A DNA stretch of 64,000 nt from Corydoras sp. C115 (GCA_019802505.1 JAFMOC010000009.1:7917001-7981000), one strand, 5' to 3'. Shown: positions 10,676 to 21,780, counted from the first letter of the stretch. Notes: generated by a model from the letters alone, not told the origin. Translations and numbers: made by a program.

Positions 10676-11809
10676 GTTCACAGAACATGCTAAACACTAA
10701 GCCACAGTTCAGATTGTTCAGATGATGTATTTTTTAAAATTTTTTTTATAGTTCTTCAGTCTGAGGCAGCGGATTGCTTCGTTACCTAAAAGCATTTTAA
10801 TGACGCGTTATAATTATGTTGGTAGAACAAATTTGTTTGTATTGTTTGATTAAACCAAGAACTTGGGACCGTATGAGGAACCACGTTTTAATGAAGTTAT
10901 AAACTTACGAAAACACCATCACATGCTCGTCACTCCGATTTGAGACAATCTCCCGAAGTCTCAGAACACGATTTACAAATGGATTTGAATAATACGACTC
11001 AGAGATTCAGCTGGAACCGAAGTGTCCCATGTGGCGGCGACAGTCTGTAATCCCGGTGAGTCGGGGTGTTTGCAGTGGGACGCTAAATGTTTGGAGACAA
11101 TACTCTTCCTTTTGGTTTGCCGTCCCTTTGAAAGCTTCTGTAATAGAGTCTTAATGAGGAGTCATTTTCTAAATGGATATCAGAGTTTCGTGACCTTTCA
11201 GAATCTACCAAGTTCAGAAAGAATAATGACATAAACCCAAACTTGAAATGGACCATAATTGCAGATGATTGTCCTAATTTAAAAAATTACAGGTGTGAGT
11301 GCATTCCCCGTGTACAGAACCAATAACAAGAAAACGCTCGCCGTCCTCTGATTGGCTTTTGCACCGCATTACTGTCGAGTTCAGTTATAACGCGGGATTT
11401 CATTATAAACTACGTTATCCGAACAGAAGTACGAGCCTTTAACCACCGACGCTTTCCGGCTTTATTGCACCACTTTGAGTGAACGGCAAAAAAAATACCC
11501 TGATGCATGACAATCCCAAGAGCTCAGCAGTTAGAGGATAAGACTCGGACCAGACTGGAACCCGATACACGAACGACTCCGCCCCCCCCCAGCCCCATAA
11601 TTAATGTGCACATTACATGTAGCTCCGAAAAAGGTATAGATTACACCACGGAGCCATCATCGGCTGATTAGATAACAGTGTAAATGAGGAGTTGCCTGGG
11701 TGTTGGGGTGTTGAGTTGTGTGTGAGGATGTACAGCGTTGTGTGTTAGACTGAAGCCGACGTCCAAGTTCTACAGAGAGGAGACGTAATACTACCCTGAG
11801 TCTGGAAAA
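10676..11809. other. Unique intergenic sequence
   Basis: No gene is recognised. A 25-bp word at 10840-10864 recurs exactly at 14058-14082. An eleven-C run lies at 11582-11592. Confidence 0.45.
10825..10884 (+). repeat. Low-copy repeat unit, copy 1
   Basis: The word TATTGTTTGATTAAACCAAG continues as AACTT and is identical to 14058-14082. Similar flanks on both sides (TTTGTTTG and ATGAGGAACCA) extend the match to roughly 60 bp. The family is unknown to me. Confidence 0.6.
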
Positions 11810-12112
11810 CATCCATCCATTATCTTCCGCTTTATCCTCTATTAGGGTCACGGGGGGGGTTCACCATGCCCATTCAGGGGAGAACGTTCTGGGCGCTGGA
11901 CAGATACACCCAGGACAGTGCGCCAATCTATCACTGAACACACACTCACACACACTCTACATGGGGCAATTTGGAGAATTCAATTGACCTTGATCCATGT
12001 TTTTGGACTTTGGGAGGAAACCAGAGAACCCGGAGGAAACCCACACGAACATGGGGAGAACATGCAAACTCCACCCAGATTGGGATTCGAACCAGGAATA
12101 CCCAGCGTTGAG
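11810..12112 (-). repeat. Mermaid-like SINE, head-truncated
   Basis: The antisense copy starts with an (ATCC)n tail at 11811 and ends after the B-box complement GGGATTCGAACC near 12092. The A-box part is lost. Confidence 0.83.
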
Positions 12113-12483
12113 CAGTGGAGCGAGGACATGAAAGAGCGGCGGGAGGTCACAGGGAGAACATCTCCTCAGCCTGACCTGCTCTCACAAGAAAACTGGATAC
12201 TTCATTAAAAAGGCCTGAAGATGAACTCGAACCCACGCGTCTGACACAGACTTGCAGCTCTGCGTGTTTGTTGGCAACTGAATATTATCGAGTGCGAATT
12301 CGAACACCTGACCGTCATCGTTTTTAAGACTTTAGACTGCGTTTGTGCTCGATATTTGTCCGTTGTCCAAAAGAGCATTCAAGGATCTAAGGAGACTGTA
12401 TTGTCATTTATGTAACATGTGGTACATTAAATATAAACGAAATTGTGTTTCACGGGCCCAGTTTACCCAAGTAGAATGTTTAA
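12113..12483. other. Unique intergenic sequence
   Basis: A 370-bp single-copy stretch with no recognisable feature. Confidence 0.45.
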
Positions 12484-12829
12484 ATCCATCCATCCATCCA
12501 TCCATACGTTATCTTCTGCTTTATCCTGTACTAGGGTGGTGGTGTGTGGGGGGGAGGGGGGGGTTCCCCATGCCCATTCAGTGGAGAATGTTTCGGGCGC
12601 TGGGCAGATAGACCCAGGACAGGATGCCAATCTATCACTGGGCACAAACTCACTCACACAGACACACTCTATATGGGGCAATTTGGAGAATTCAATTGAC
12701 CTTGAATCCATGGTTTTGGATTCACGCGGACAGAGGTACAACATGCAAACTCCACCCAGATTGCGATTCGAACCGGGAATGCCAAGCACTGAGAGGAGAA
12801 CATGCTAACCACCAAGCCACCATGCCGCT
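12484..12829 (-). repeat. Mermaid-like SINE
   Basis: The antisense copy runs from an (ATCC)n tail to CCACCATGCCGCTC. The stretch between the central CCATG and GGAC segments is shortened near 12715-12725. Confidence 0.84.
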
Positions 12830-12954
12830 CATAATAAATATTACATTAGAAAAAAAAAGAAATAATAAAATTAAATTAAAAAAATAATAAAAATTATACA
12901 TAGCAGCGCTTTGTAATAAAATTGTAGATATAAAAATATAGAAGCATAAGAAAT

Positions 12955-13123
12955 ATTCGGAGAATTCAAAAACCTTGATCCATGTCTTTGGACTGTGGGA
13001 GGAAACCAGAGAACCTGGAGGAAACCCACAGGGACACGGGGAGAACATGCAAACTCCACCCAGATTGGGATTTCCCTAGTGCTGAGAGGAGAACATGCCA
13101 ACCATTAAAACACCGTGCCGCCC
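12955..13123 (-). repeat. Mermaid-like SINE, head half only
   Basis: The antisense head half starts at CGGAGAATTC and ends CACCGTGCCGCCCC. It is separated from the previous copy by 125 bp of A-rich sequence. A 5-prime-only copy is unusual for LINE-mobilised SINEs, so it may be a remnant of a deleted longer copy. Confidence 0.8.
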
Positions 13124-13276
13124 CAACAATCAATGCATCTTTAATTAAGGGTTGATTTAAGTTGATTAAACAAGATTAATAATTCGTATGAGAATTAAGA
13201 ATTAAACCTGGATTCATAGTTTGGGTTAATTATGCAAATACATTCGCAATAACATCACCCTTTATATACTTATATT

Positions 13277-13277
<1 letters not shown>

Positions 13278-13330
<53 letters not shown>
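13278..13330. repeat. (CA)n microsatellite
   Basis: About 25 uninterrupted CA units. Confidence 0.95.
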
Positions 13331-13331
<1 letters not shown>

Positions 13332-14101
13332 TGTTAAGACTTTCTATAACAAAGAAAGCAGGATCTACATATTCTGTCTTCTGCGTCGCGTCGTCATGGC
13401 AACAGCACACTTGCATTTCTCCTGCATGTCAATGCTCTTGCGGAACGCTACTCAGGGATTCCTGTCATGTTGAGGTTGCGAAGGTTCTCGTGGTCGGCGC
13501 TGGTCCGGCGCTGCTGAGGCTCAGGGAACAGATGGGTGCCATCAGCCGAATCTCAGCTTCGTCACAGGGCGCTGCTCTCACACGGCAGCCGGCGCCGTCA
13601 GGACAAATGAATTACGCCGCCGAGACCGGGGGGGGAGGGAGTTTGTTGAATATGTCTGAGCTGACCCCCCAACCGCAAGGTCAGATGTATCTGTCCTTTA
13701 AAGCCTGCAACTGGTGAGATACATGGATTTCACATCTGCTGCATCTGCATCTACATCACGCCTCGTGTCTGAACACGGCTCGGTTGCAGAAGCACTGTTC
13801 CAGGGCTTCGGATCGTTATTTATTCAGCTTTACGCGTCAGATGCTGCGTATTTAGCATCCACACTGCAGACAGCTCCTCGTTTTATATTATATAAAGACA
13901 TAAATATAATATAAAACAGAAAGCCTTCACTGTAATAGTCTTTCGAACAAACCATCAGCTAAGAATTCAGCAAATACAAAGAAATTGGTTTTAGAAAACG
14001 AAAAATTCACTTATATTGTTAAGAGTTCAAGTGAAAACGCTGGAACGAGTTCGTTTTTATTGTTTGATTAAACCAAGAACTTAATTAAAACATATGAAGA
14101 A
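13331..14101. other. Unique sequence, possible regulatory block
   Basis: Single-copy sequence. GTCGTCATGGCAAC at 13390-13403 is close to the RFX X-box consensus. A 128-codon open frame starting at 13331 matches nothing I know and I do not call it a gene. The 25-bp word shared with 10.84 kb lies at 14058-14082. Confidence 0.4.
14046..14101 (+). repeat. Low-copy repeat unit, copy 2
   Basis: It carries the same 25-bp word as 10840-10864 and a similar ATGAAGAACCA end. A Mermaid-like copy is inserted at its right edge. Confidence 0.6.
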
Positions 14102-14408
14102 CCATCCATCCATCCATCCATTATCTTCATCTTTATCCTCTATCCTCGGGGGAGGGGGGGGGTTCCCCATGCCCATCCAGGGGAGAAGGTTTCGGGCGCT
14201 GGGCAGATACACCCAGGACAGGACGCCAATCTATCACTGGATACAAACACTCACACACACACACACACACTGTATATGGGGCAATTTGGAGAATTCAATT
14301 GACCTTGATCCATGTTTTTGTAATGTGGGAGGAAATCGGAGAACCCAAAGGAAACCCATGTGGACAAGGGGAGAACATACAAACTCCACCCAGATTGCGA
14401 TTCAAACC
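14102..14408 (-). repeat. Mermaid-like SINE, head-truncated
   Basis: The antisense copy with an (ATCC)n tail ends at the B-box complement near 14405. There it joins directly to a second copy. Confidence 0.83.
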
Positions 14409-14686
14409 CTGAGGAGAACGTTTCGGGTGCCGGGCAGATACACCCAGGACAGGATGCCAATCCATCACTGGACACACACTCACTCATACAGACACACTCT
14501 ATATGGGGCAATTTGGAGAATTCAACTGACCTTGATCTATGTTTTTGGACTGTGGGAGGAAACTGGAGAACCTGGAGGAACATGGGGGACAGGGGAGAAC
14601 ATGGAAACTCCACCCAGATTGGGATTCAAACCAGGAATCCCTAGCACTGAGAGGAGAACATGCTAAACCACGAAAACACCCTGAAG
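14409..14686 (-). repeat. Mermaid-like SINE joined to the previous copy
   Basis: It starts at GAGAACGTTTCGGG with no tail and runs to a damaged head. The junction with the previous copy suggests an unequal exchange or a dimer-like fusion. Confidence 0.82.
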
Positions 14687-15132
14687 GGAAAACACATTAA
14701 TGATTGGTGTAAAGCTCTCTGATCGCAGTTTGCAGGTTCAGCTCTTGGACTTTAAGGTTCTTGTAAATGAAGTATCTCGTGTGATGTCTGAAGGCGGGGG
14801 CTGACTCTCAGTTTGGTAATACGAAGCGCTGATCCCCCCGTCCCCCCCGTCCCCCCGTCCCCCCGTCTTTGATTGTGGCTGTAGCCCGTATGAAGGTAAC
14901 GCTGACGAGGCGCTTTTCTTTTCTCCACCGTGAGGAGCTGCCATTCAGGGTGAGTGAGTTTTGGAAGCTGATGCTGACGCCCACGTTTTCCACGGTCGTG
15001 CTCATTAACTCAGACACCCGAGTGCTGGGCCAGTCACTGCTGAAAGTTCCAGCATTTTAACTTAGAACTTAGAACGGAAAGAACGCCGAGGCTGAAGGTT
15101 CATCTCATTATCTTCCAATTAATCCTCTACTG
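14687..15132. other. Unique sequence with a C-rich cluster
   Basis: Single-copy sequence. Four runs of six to seven C separated by GT lie at 14834-14864. No gene is recognised. Confidence 0.45.
14834..14864 (-). other. Perfect G-quadruplex motif
   Basis: On the minus strand four runs of six or seven G are separated by AC dinucleotides. Runs of at least three G with loops this short are the strongest class of predicted quadruplex. Confidence 0.8.
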
Positions 15133-15453
15133 AGGGCGGCACAGTGGCTTAGTGGTTTAGCATGTTCTCCTCTCAGCGCTGGGCATTCCCGGTTTCCATG
15201 TTCTCCCCGTCTCCACGTGGGTTTCCTCCGGGTTCTCCGGTTTCCTCCCACAGTCCAAAAACATGGATCAAGGTCAATTGCCCCATATAGAGTGTGTCTG
15301 TGTGAGTGAGTGTGTGTCCAGTGATAGATTGGCGTCCTGTCCTGGGTGTATCTGCCCAATGCCCGAAACATTCTCCCCTGGATGGGCATGGGGAACCCCC
15401 CCTTACACACACAACCCTAGTAGAGGATCAAACGGAAGATAATGGATGGATGG
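15133..15453 (+). repeat. Mermaid-like SINE
   Basis: The sense copy has an A box TGGCTTAGTGG at 15143-15153. The B box is damaged (GGTTTCCATG follows directly, so the B-box region is partly deleted). The GGATGGATGG tail is present. Confidence 0.85.
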
Positions 15454-15778
15454 TTGGCATGTTCTCCTCTCAGGGCTGGGGATTACTGGTTCGAATCCTA
15501 ATCTGGGTGGAGTCTCTATGTTCTCCCCATGTCCGCGTGGGTTTCCTCCGGGTTCTCCGGTTTCCTCCCACATTCCAAAAACGTGGATCAAGGTCAACTG
15601 AATTCTCCAAATTTCCCTATATAGAGTATGTGTGAATGAGTGTGTGTCCAGTGATAGATTGGCGTCCTGTCCTGGGTGTGTCTGCCCAGTGCCTGAAACG
15701 TTCTCCCCTGGATGGGCATGGGGAACCCCCCCCCCCCCCCCCCCCACGAACCTTATAGAGGATTATGGACAGATGGAT
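15454..15778 (+). repeat. Mermaid-like SINE lacking the A box
   Basis: A second sense copy joined to the tail of the first. It starts at TTGGCATGTTCTCC, so it has lost the outer head. It holds a C run of about 19 bases at 15727-15745. Confidence 0.84.
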
Positions 15779-15799
15779 AATCCTCTGCTAATTACCACA

Positions 15800-15912
15800 A
15801 ACCCATTGAGGGGAGAACGTTTGGGGTACTGAGCAGATACACTCAGGATAGGACTCTGGAGAAACTGAAGAACATGGAAACTCCACCCAGAGAAGGATTT
15901 GAACCTGAGCTC
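15800..15912 (-). repeat. Diverged Mermaid-like fragment
   Basis: An antisense fragment. GAGGGGAGAACGTTTGGGG, CAGATACACTCAGGA and ACTCCACCCAGA identify it. The middle is deleted. Confidence 0.65.
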
Positions 15913-16007
15913 AGAAAACATTGTTACTAGACGACATTATAACACACGTTGTCATCTTTAAAGGCTTAATTCAGACGTTCTTTGATTCAATCATATCATT
16001 TAGTAAG

Positions 16008-16150
16008 GTTCTAGTGGTGGCTCAGTGGTTAGAGCTGAAAAATCGATCAAACGGGTGAGGGTTCAAGTTCTGACTCTACTGAGCTGTCACTGCAGGACCT
16101 TTAAAAAAGGCCTTTAACCCCCTTGTCTGACCCCAAGCTCAGACCTTCAC
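16008..16150 (+). repeat. tRNA-derived SINE-like fragment, second family
   Basis: It has an A box-like TGGCTCAGTGGTTAGAGCTG, a B box-like GGGTTCAAGTTC and then GGCCTTTAACCCCC. This is the layout of common fish tRNA-derived SINEs other than the Mermaid-like family. Confidence 0.5.
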
Positions 16151-16470
16151 TCACTAACAAGCTTCCATGTGTGAAGAAAGACAATATGAGCTCCTGGACC
16201 TCGGTGTGTTTGTGGAACGTCAATATACGAGTCGTTTGAGAACCTTAATGGACTCCGGTATGATTGCCATGGATACGCTTTCCTTTGGGCTGGTCGTGAA
16301 ACAGTGTGCTTTGAGTGTGTTGTTCGTTAAGCATTTGCAATTTATTAAATTTTGGCTAAATTGTTTTTTAATTTTCAAAATGATCCGATCCACCGATTCC
16401 AGCATGAGGTCTCAGCCAATCGGGGGACAAGCAGGTGGACATCTCGTGAACGGTCATTCATAGTCATTAG
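16151..16470. other. Unique sequence
   Basis: A single-copy block of mixed composition and possibly constrained, but no specific signal was recognised. Confidence 0.35.
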
Positions 16471-17062
16471 GCCCCAATCAAAATTGGCCAAAAACTGGGC
16501 CACGGATTTCGAGTGTCAGCTGGTTCCCTGTCAGGTTCTCCAGACGAAGCCAAGCAGTGGAATCGATCGGTGGTGGAATAAACATTTCTCTTACCGGAGC
16601 ATTTAACGAGGTCCATTGCTTAATGATTCGGAACATGAAACCACTTGTTAAGCGGAATATAACCGCATGTCGCTACCAACAAGTGACGAAGTGGCTGTTG
16701 GACAGTCATTTACACTGCGGGGGGGGGGAGGGGGAACTGTACCCAGATGGCACTACCCAGAGAGTTGTGGGCCCAACTGCATGTCAACCGAAGGTGGTCC
16801 ACATACTGAAAACATACATTTGCCCCGCAAGTTCCAAAACGGGTCCGGCCCACATCTGGTATTGATATGGCAGTGCTACAGGTACGTGAGCCAAAAGTGG
16901 CCCAAATATAAACATTTGGCTGATACGTTTGGCCCTCATCGGGTTCATTGGTGGCCCACATCTCACAACCAGGAGTGGTCCGCCAAGTGGCGTCATTCCA
17001 AGCGGAAAGTGGGCCAGATGAAAAAAAGGAATGTGGGCCAGAACAATTTTGCTATCTGGGAA
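16468..17062. repeat. Degenerate GTGGCCCA-motif array
   Basis: GGCCCA or GGGCCA words recur at about 16484, 16497, 16770, 16847, 16898, 16952, 17010 and 17034. They are often followed by CATCTGG or AAAT, and the block ends near GCTATCTGGG. This looks like an old repeat built of a roughly 50-bp degenerate unit, a type I have seen in fish genomes but cannot name. Confidence 0.45.
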
Positions 17063-17125
17063 GTATACTATAGCCAGGTTCATCATCGTGTAGCGATGAG
17101 TAACAACCAATCAGAGGACCAATCA

Positions 17126-17476
17126 TCCATCCATCCTCCATTATCTTCCACTTTATCCTGTACTAGGGTCACAGATGGGTTCCCCATGCCCATCCAGAGG
17201 AGAACGTCTCGGGCGTTGGGCAGATACACCCAAGACAGGACGCCAATCTATCACTGGATACACACTCACTCACAGACACACTCTATATGGGGCAATTTGG
17301 AGAATTCCATTGACCTTGATCCATGTTTTTGGACTGTGGGAGGAAACCGGAGAACCCGGAGGAAACCCACGCGGACACGGGGAGGACAAGGAAACTCCAC
17401 CCAGATTGGGATTTGAACCGGGAATCCCTAGCGCTGAGAGGAGAACATGCCAACCACTAAGCCACCGTGCCGCTAC
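17126..17476 (-). repeat. Mermaid-like SINE, full length
   Basis: A well preserved antisense copy from an (ATCC)n tail to AAGCCACCGTGCCGC. Confidence 0.88.
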
Positions 17477-17934
17477 ATGAGTCTATTTATATATAAAAAA
17501 TATAAATAAATAAATAAACAAATAAAAACAGTATGGAAAGTGAAGTCAGGCTCCCAAAACCCAGAGAATGTTACTCCTCATTGGATCTGAAGTCTCCATT
17601 AATCTGTTCTAAAGTTATTTTAGTTTTTTTTAAAGGGTATAGCGGTTGAGGGTATTAAACTTTTTGGGCGAACACACAAAGCATGCAGATGTCAGATTCT
17701 GAGCTGAGATAGGAACACAGCAGGTCACATTAGAAGTTCTCCCCTGGCTCGGCGATGACAGACACTGTGCTGACTCGCCGCTTTTATTCAGCCGAGAAGA
17801 ACAACAGAGACAATAGATTCACTCTGCTAAGGATCATCCATCTTCCTTAGGTGGTTTCTCCACACTTAACAGATCAGATGTCACATCCAACACACCTCTC
17901 AGGCCTGTTGAAGCTCCATCAAGACCAGGAACAC
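17477..17934. other. Unique intergenic sequence
   Basis: AT-rich at its start (AAATAAATAAATAAAC). No gene was recognised. Confidence 0.45.
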
Positions 17935-18070
17935 CAAGCTACAGAACCACGCTACAGAACCAAGCGGCAGAACCACGCTACAGAACCAAGTTACAGAACC
18001 AAGCTACACAACCAAGCTACAGAACCAACCTACAGAACCAACCTACAGAACCAACCTACAGAACCAAGCT
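17935..18070 (+). repeat. 12-bp minisatellite, about 11 units
   Basis: The unit CTACAGAACCAA is repeated with minor changes (CTACAGAACCAC, CGGCAGAACCAC, CTACACAACCAA). Because the unit length is a multiple of three, all frames stay open. This explains the threonine/glutamine-rich open frame seen here, which I do not regard as a gene. Confidence 0.92.
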
Positions 18071-18532
18071 TATCACGCCCAACTTATCTTATCCCATCTC
18101 ATTAGCGCTATAGGGTCCAGTGTATGATGGGTCACTTTTCCAACCCACACCTTCAATCCTGAATAAATTACAGGAGCACAGTTCCTAATTTCTAAGTTTC
18201 CTTCTGTTTTCACATTTCATTAATTAATGCGCTGTAATGCTAAATATTAACACAAGCCTCGGGCCTTTTTTTGGGCGTAATTGGCTTTCTGTGGTTTTTT
18301 TTTTTTTTTTGTGTGTCTATATTAATGAAGACTTGTGGAAGCGAAATGTAAGTTCATAACATTTCAAAGCTGAGGAAATGATTCAGTGTATTTATTTCAG
18401 TGGATGAACACGGATTACGGGAATTCGGCTGAAGTGCAGTTCTGTTTTTATATAAATCTGAGGAGAACATTAATTCTGCAGCCTGTTTAAAGATCCACAT
18501 TTCTCTATAACGTCTAAAAAATATGATGGCTT
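18071..18532. other. Unique sequence
   Basis: Single-copy sequence with a poly-T run at 18296-18310. TTCATTAATTAATGCGCTG near 18217 contains homeodomain-like words. No gene was recognised. Confidence 0.4.
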
Positions 18533-18851
18533 GGGGCGGTCTCCTCTCAGCACTGGGGATTCCTGGTTCGAATCCCAATCTGGGTGGAGTTTCCATGTTC
18601 TCCCTGTGTCCGTGTGGGTTTCCTCCGGGTTCTCCGGTTTCCTCCCACATTTCCAAAAACATGGATCAAGGTCAATTGAAATCTCCAAATTGCCCCATAT
18701 AGAGTGTGTTTGTGTGAGTGAGTGTGTATCCAGTAATAGATTGGCGTCCTGTCCTGGGTGTATCTGCCCAGCGCCTGAGACGTTCTCCCCTGGATGGGCA
18801 TGGGGAACCCCCCCCACAACCCTAGTAGAGGATAAAGTGGAAGATAATGGA
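18533..18851 (+). repeat. Mermaid-like SINE lacking the A box
   Basis: The sense copy starts at GGTCTCCTCTCAGCACTGG and has an intact B box GGTTCGAATCC. It ends at GATAATGG without a repeated tail. Confidence 0.85.
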
Positions 18852-19499
18852 ACTCTGAATTGTAGAATCCGTCCAACTTGATTAAGATTCTACGCCATGT
18901 TCACGACATAAGTCTTCCAAATACTACAAAAACAATACAGAAATACACTGTCCCCACATGGCAAGAACATCATGGGTAGTAGTTTAATATATGTACCCAG
19001 GGTACGGGACATTTGTGGAGCTTGTATGTTCTTCTTATGTTTTTATCGGGTTCTTGCAGAACCTTGCCTTTCCAGACGCCCACACGCTTTTTTTTTTTTA
19101 CAGTTTAATGTCATTGAAGTAGAGCTCTGCCAAGTCATCTTTAAACCACGCCTCCTACACCATGTCATAATGTCATGAAGACACCACAGGGTTCTTATAT
19201 ACGTTCACGGTACATTCACCGACCTTATTTATTTTGGTTGCCTCAATGACCTCAATGGCCGTTCCATCATAGCTTTTACTCTAGAACCGTACTCTTTGAA
19301 CTGAACTCCACTCTGGCAGATTCAAAGACGTTCCTGTCAACCGAAGGTCATTGTTCGAAGTTTTAAAGGCCATCTTGTCTAAACTCTCCCCACTGCCTGT
19401 CAGTGATCCCTGATTTTTTACCCTTTCAGGTACCTGTTCCTTGGTTGAAATGTTTTTTTGGGTTTTTTTTTTTCCTCCGTGCCGTGACCCAACACCCAT
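18852..19499. other. Unique intergenic sequence
   Basis: No gene or known repeat was recognised. Poly-T runs occur at 19090-19099 and 19463-19472. Confidence 0.4.
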
Positions 19500-19760
19500 G
19501 GATTCATCCCATCTCACAATTTGACAGATATCTCGAATAGCTTTCTCAGAGCTGTAAAGTGGCGAGACAGACAGCCAGCCCTTGCTCGTTTTTTTCCTGC
19601 CACATTCGACCGTCATGCCGCTGTTCGCTGTCAAAAGTGTGCGGCTGGGATTTCACATCGAGTCTCCGAGGTGACGGGGCCACAAGAGCACGGCCGGTTG
19701 TTTAAAAAGCATTTAGATAAGTGGGTCAAAAGCTAAACGCCGTGTAATTAACTTTCAGTG
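19500..19760. promoter_or_regulatory. Candidate conserved non-coding element
   Basis: A single-copy block of even composition containing CATTTAGATAAGTGGGTCAA and CGTGTAATTAACTTTCAG near its right end. It looks like an enhancer-type sequence. There is no support beyond texture. Confidence 0.3.
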
Positions 19761-19919
19761 ACGGCGTTCGCTTCAATATTTTACTACACAAAAAAGTCAT
19801 CATTAAAAAAACGCAGCTTTTTTTTTTTTTAACAAATGAGCTTCATGGTAGCTCTCATTCTGTAATTAAATATTAATTTGAATGAAATATTAAATAACTA
19901 TAATAAAGTCAACACAGGA

Positions 19920-20272
19920 GCGCCAAGGTGGCTTAGTGGTTGACACATTCTCCTCTCATCGCTGGGGATTCCCGGTTCGAATCCCAATCTGGGTGGAGTT
20001 TGCATGTTCTCCCCGTGTCCGCGTGGGTTTCCTCTGGGTTTTCCGGTTTCCACTCACAGTCCAAAAACATGGATGAATGTGAATTGAATGCTCCAAATTG
20101 CCCCATATAGAGTGTGTGTGTGTGTGTGAGTGTGTGCCCAGTGATAGATTGGCGTCCTGTCCTGGGTGTATTTGCCCAGCGACCGAAACTTTCTCCCCTG
20201 GATGGGCATGGGGAAACCCCCCCCGCGACCCTAATAGAGGATAAAGATGATGATGGTAGATGATGGATGGTA
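19920..20272 (+). repeat. Mermaid-like SINE, full length
   Basis: The sense copy has A box TGGCTTAGTGG at 19929-19939 and B box GGTTCGAATCC near 19974. The tail is degenerate (GATGATGGTAGATGATGG). Confidence 0.87.
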
Positions 20273-20569
20273 TCTATCATTACTGCGCTTGATCAGTGAC
20301 CTGTCTCTGCCTGCTGGGGTAGGTCCTAATACTATAGTTATCTTCTTAAACAATTACTAATTACTTAAAATATATATATATAAAACCTCTAACAGACATA
20401 TAGTATAAGTATAAGGCCTTTACATTCTGGTGCACCGACAATGATGCAGCAAACATCTCTACCCCGTACCGTCAGTGACACGGCTGTCAGAACGGTTGAG
20501 ACTTCAACTTAGAGCCCACCATTTTCAGTCCGCTCGTCTGTAGCAAGAATCCGAAGTCCATCATGAAAA
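20273..20569. other. Unique intergenic sequence
   Basis: Nothing recognisable. There is a short TA run at 20371-20380. Confidence 0.45.
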
Positions 20570-20760
20570 ATGACAATCACAGTGGTCCGGGAAAAAATTC
20601 GACGGCCCATCATGGTTCAGTTCCTCAAATCTATAATTGAAAGTGCTGTCGCATCTTCCATCACTGTCTGCTACAGTGCAAGGGCAAGCTGCACGGCTGT
20701 GAAGGAAACGGGGGGCCCGAAAACGTCCCAGAGACGGCTGCTGTATAAAACATAACTGAA
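20570..20760 (+). pseudogene. Possible LINE reverse-transcriptase fragment
   Basis: The plus frame starting at 20570 includes FLKSIIESAVASSITVCYSA. This resembles the F..S.IES.L..SITVWY segment near the C-terminal end of reverse transcriptases of fish non-LTR elements. The next residues diverge at once, so if real it is an old scrap. A chance match is possible. Confidence 0.4.
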
Positions 20761-21121
20761 ATAAAGGGCCATAATGAGGGAACGGTCTGGGTTACCATGG
20801 TTACTGTACCATCAAGGGCAAAACCGATCGCAGAGATTTTAATCACAAAATCATCCTGTCCATCAAACCAATAACCACCATGCCTCTGGTTGCTATTTTC
20901 CAGACTCTTGACATTAAAGGATTATTTTATTTCCTCCTCTGGGTTTGTGGCCCATGCCGCCGGGGCCGGATTTGCCCTGAGGCCGTCCATCATGCCGTCG
21001 TGTTACAAGACCAAGCAAATAAATCGAATAGAAAGTGCGATGTTATGTTGAAAGGTACGGGCGTGTTGGAATAAAGCAGCGTTGAACAATAAACTTCATT
21101 TTTCTATATCGGTGTTTGACC
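20761..21121. other. Unique sequence, possible regulatory block
   Basis: Single-copy sequence. GTTACCATGGTTAC at 20791-20804 is an almost palindromic RFX-like site. No gene was recognised. Confidence 0.35.
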
Positions 21122-21459
21122 TCGGCGGCACGGTGGCTTAGTGGTTAGCACATTCTCCTCTCAGCGTCTCCATCTGGTTTCCATGTTCTCCCCGTGTCCA
21201 CGTGGGTGTCCTCCGGGTTCTCTGGTTTCCTCCCACAGTCCAAAAATCATGGATCAAGTCAATTGAATTCTCCAAATTGCGTGTCAATTGAATTCTCCAA
21301 AGAGTGTGTCTGTGTGAGTGAGTGTTTGTCCAATGATAGATTGGCGCTCTGTCCTGGGTGTATCTGCCCGGCGCCCGAAACGTTCTCCCCTGGATGGGCA
21401 TGGGGAGCCCCCCTGCGACCCTACTATAGGATAAAGCGGAAGATAATGCATGGATGGGT
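21122..21459 (+). repeat. Mermaid-like SINE with B-box deletion and a local duplication
   Basis: The sense copy has an A box, but the B-box region is deleted. GTCAATTGAATTCTCCAAA occurs twice (near 21257 and 21283), separated by a few bases. Confidence 0.84.
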
Positions 21460-21601
21460 GTTTGAGCTTATAGATGTTTATAAATAAACTGCCGATCGAA
21501 CAAAACCCTCGTGGTCGTAGATGCTGAGGAGACGGTGGACCGAAGTCATGAACAAGAGTCCATATTGTGTTACTGTTGAGTTTTTAATAATAATAAGTGA
21601 A

Positions 21602-21780
21602 GCTGTAAGTTCAAGCTGTCATCCTATCCCGGCACTGCTTGCCAGTCTTCCAGCTCGCACCATCAGGCCTCTACAGCTGATAAAAAACTCTGCAGCCCGT
21701 CTCCTGTTCAACCACCCAAATAAACTCATGTGACTCCACCTCTGCTCCTCAGGACACTCTCTGGATCTGGCCCCTCTTAC
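21602..21780 (+). pseudogene. L2/CR1-like LINE reverse-transcriptase fragment
   Basis: The plus frame reads LLASLPARTIRPLQLIKNSA followed by ARLLFNHPNKLM and a stop. This matches the conserved LLAGLP...I.PLQ..QNAAARLVFN.P block near the end of reverse transcriptases of L2/CR1-type fish LINEs. After the stop a second frame still resembles the next block. It is a short dead fragment next to a Mermaid-like insertion. Confidence 0.75.

Noticed and set aside
13331..13717. 128-codon plus-strand frame
   Set aside because: No family resemblance and no splice or start context. The frame length is unremarkable for this GC content.
17851..18105. 84-codon frame with repeated TEPRYRT-type words
   Set aside because: It is the translation of the 12-bp minisatellite.
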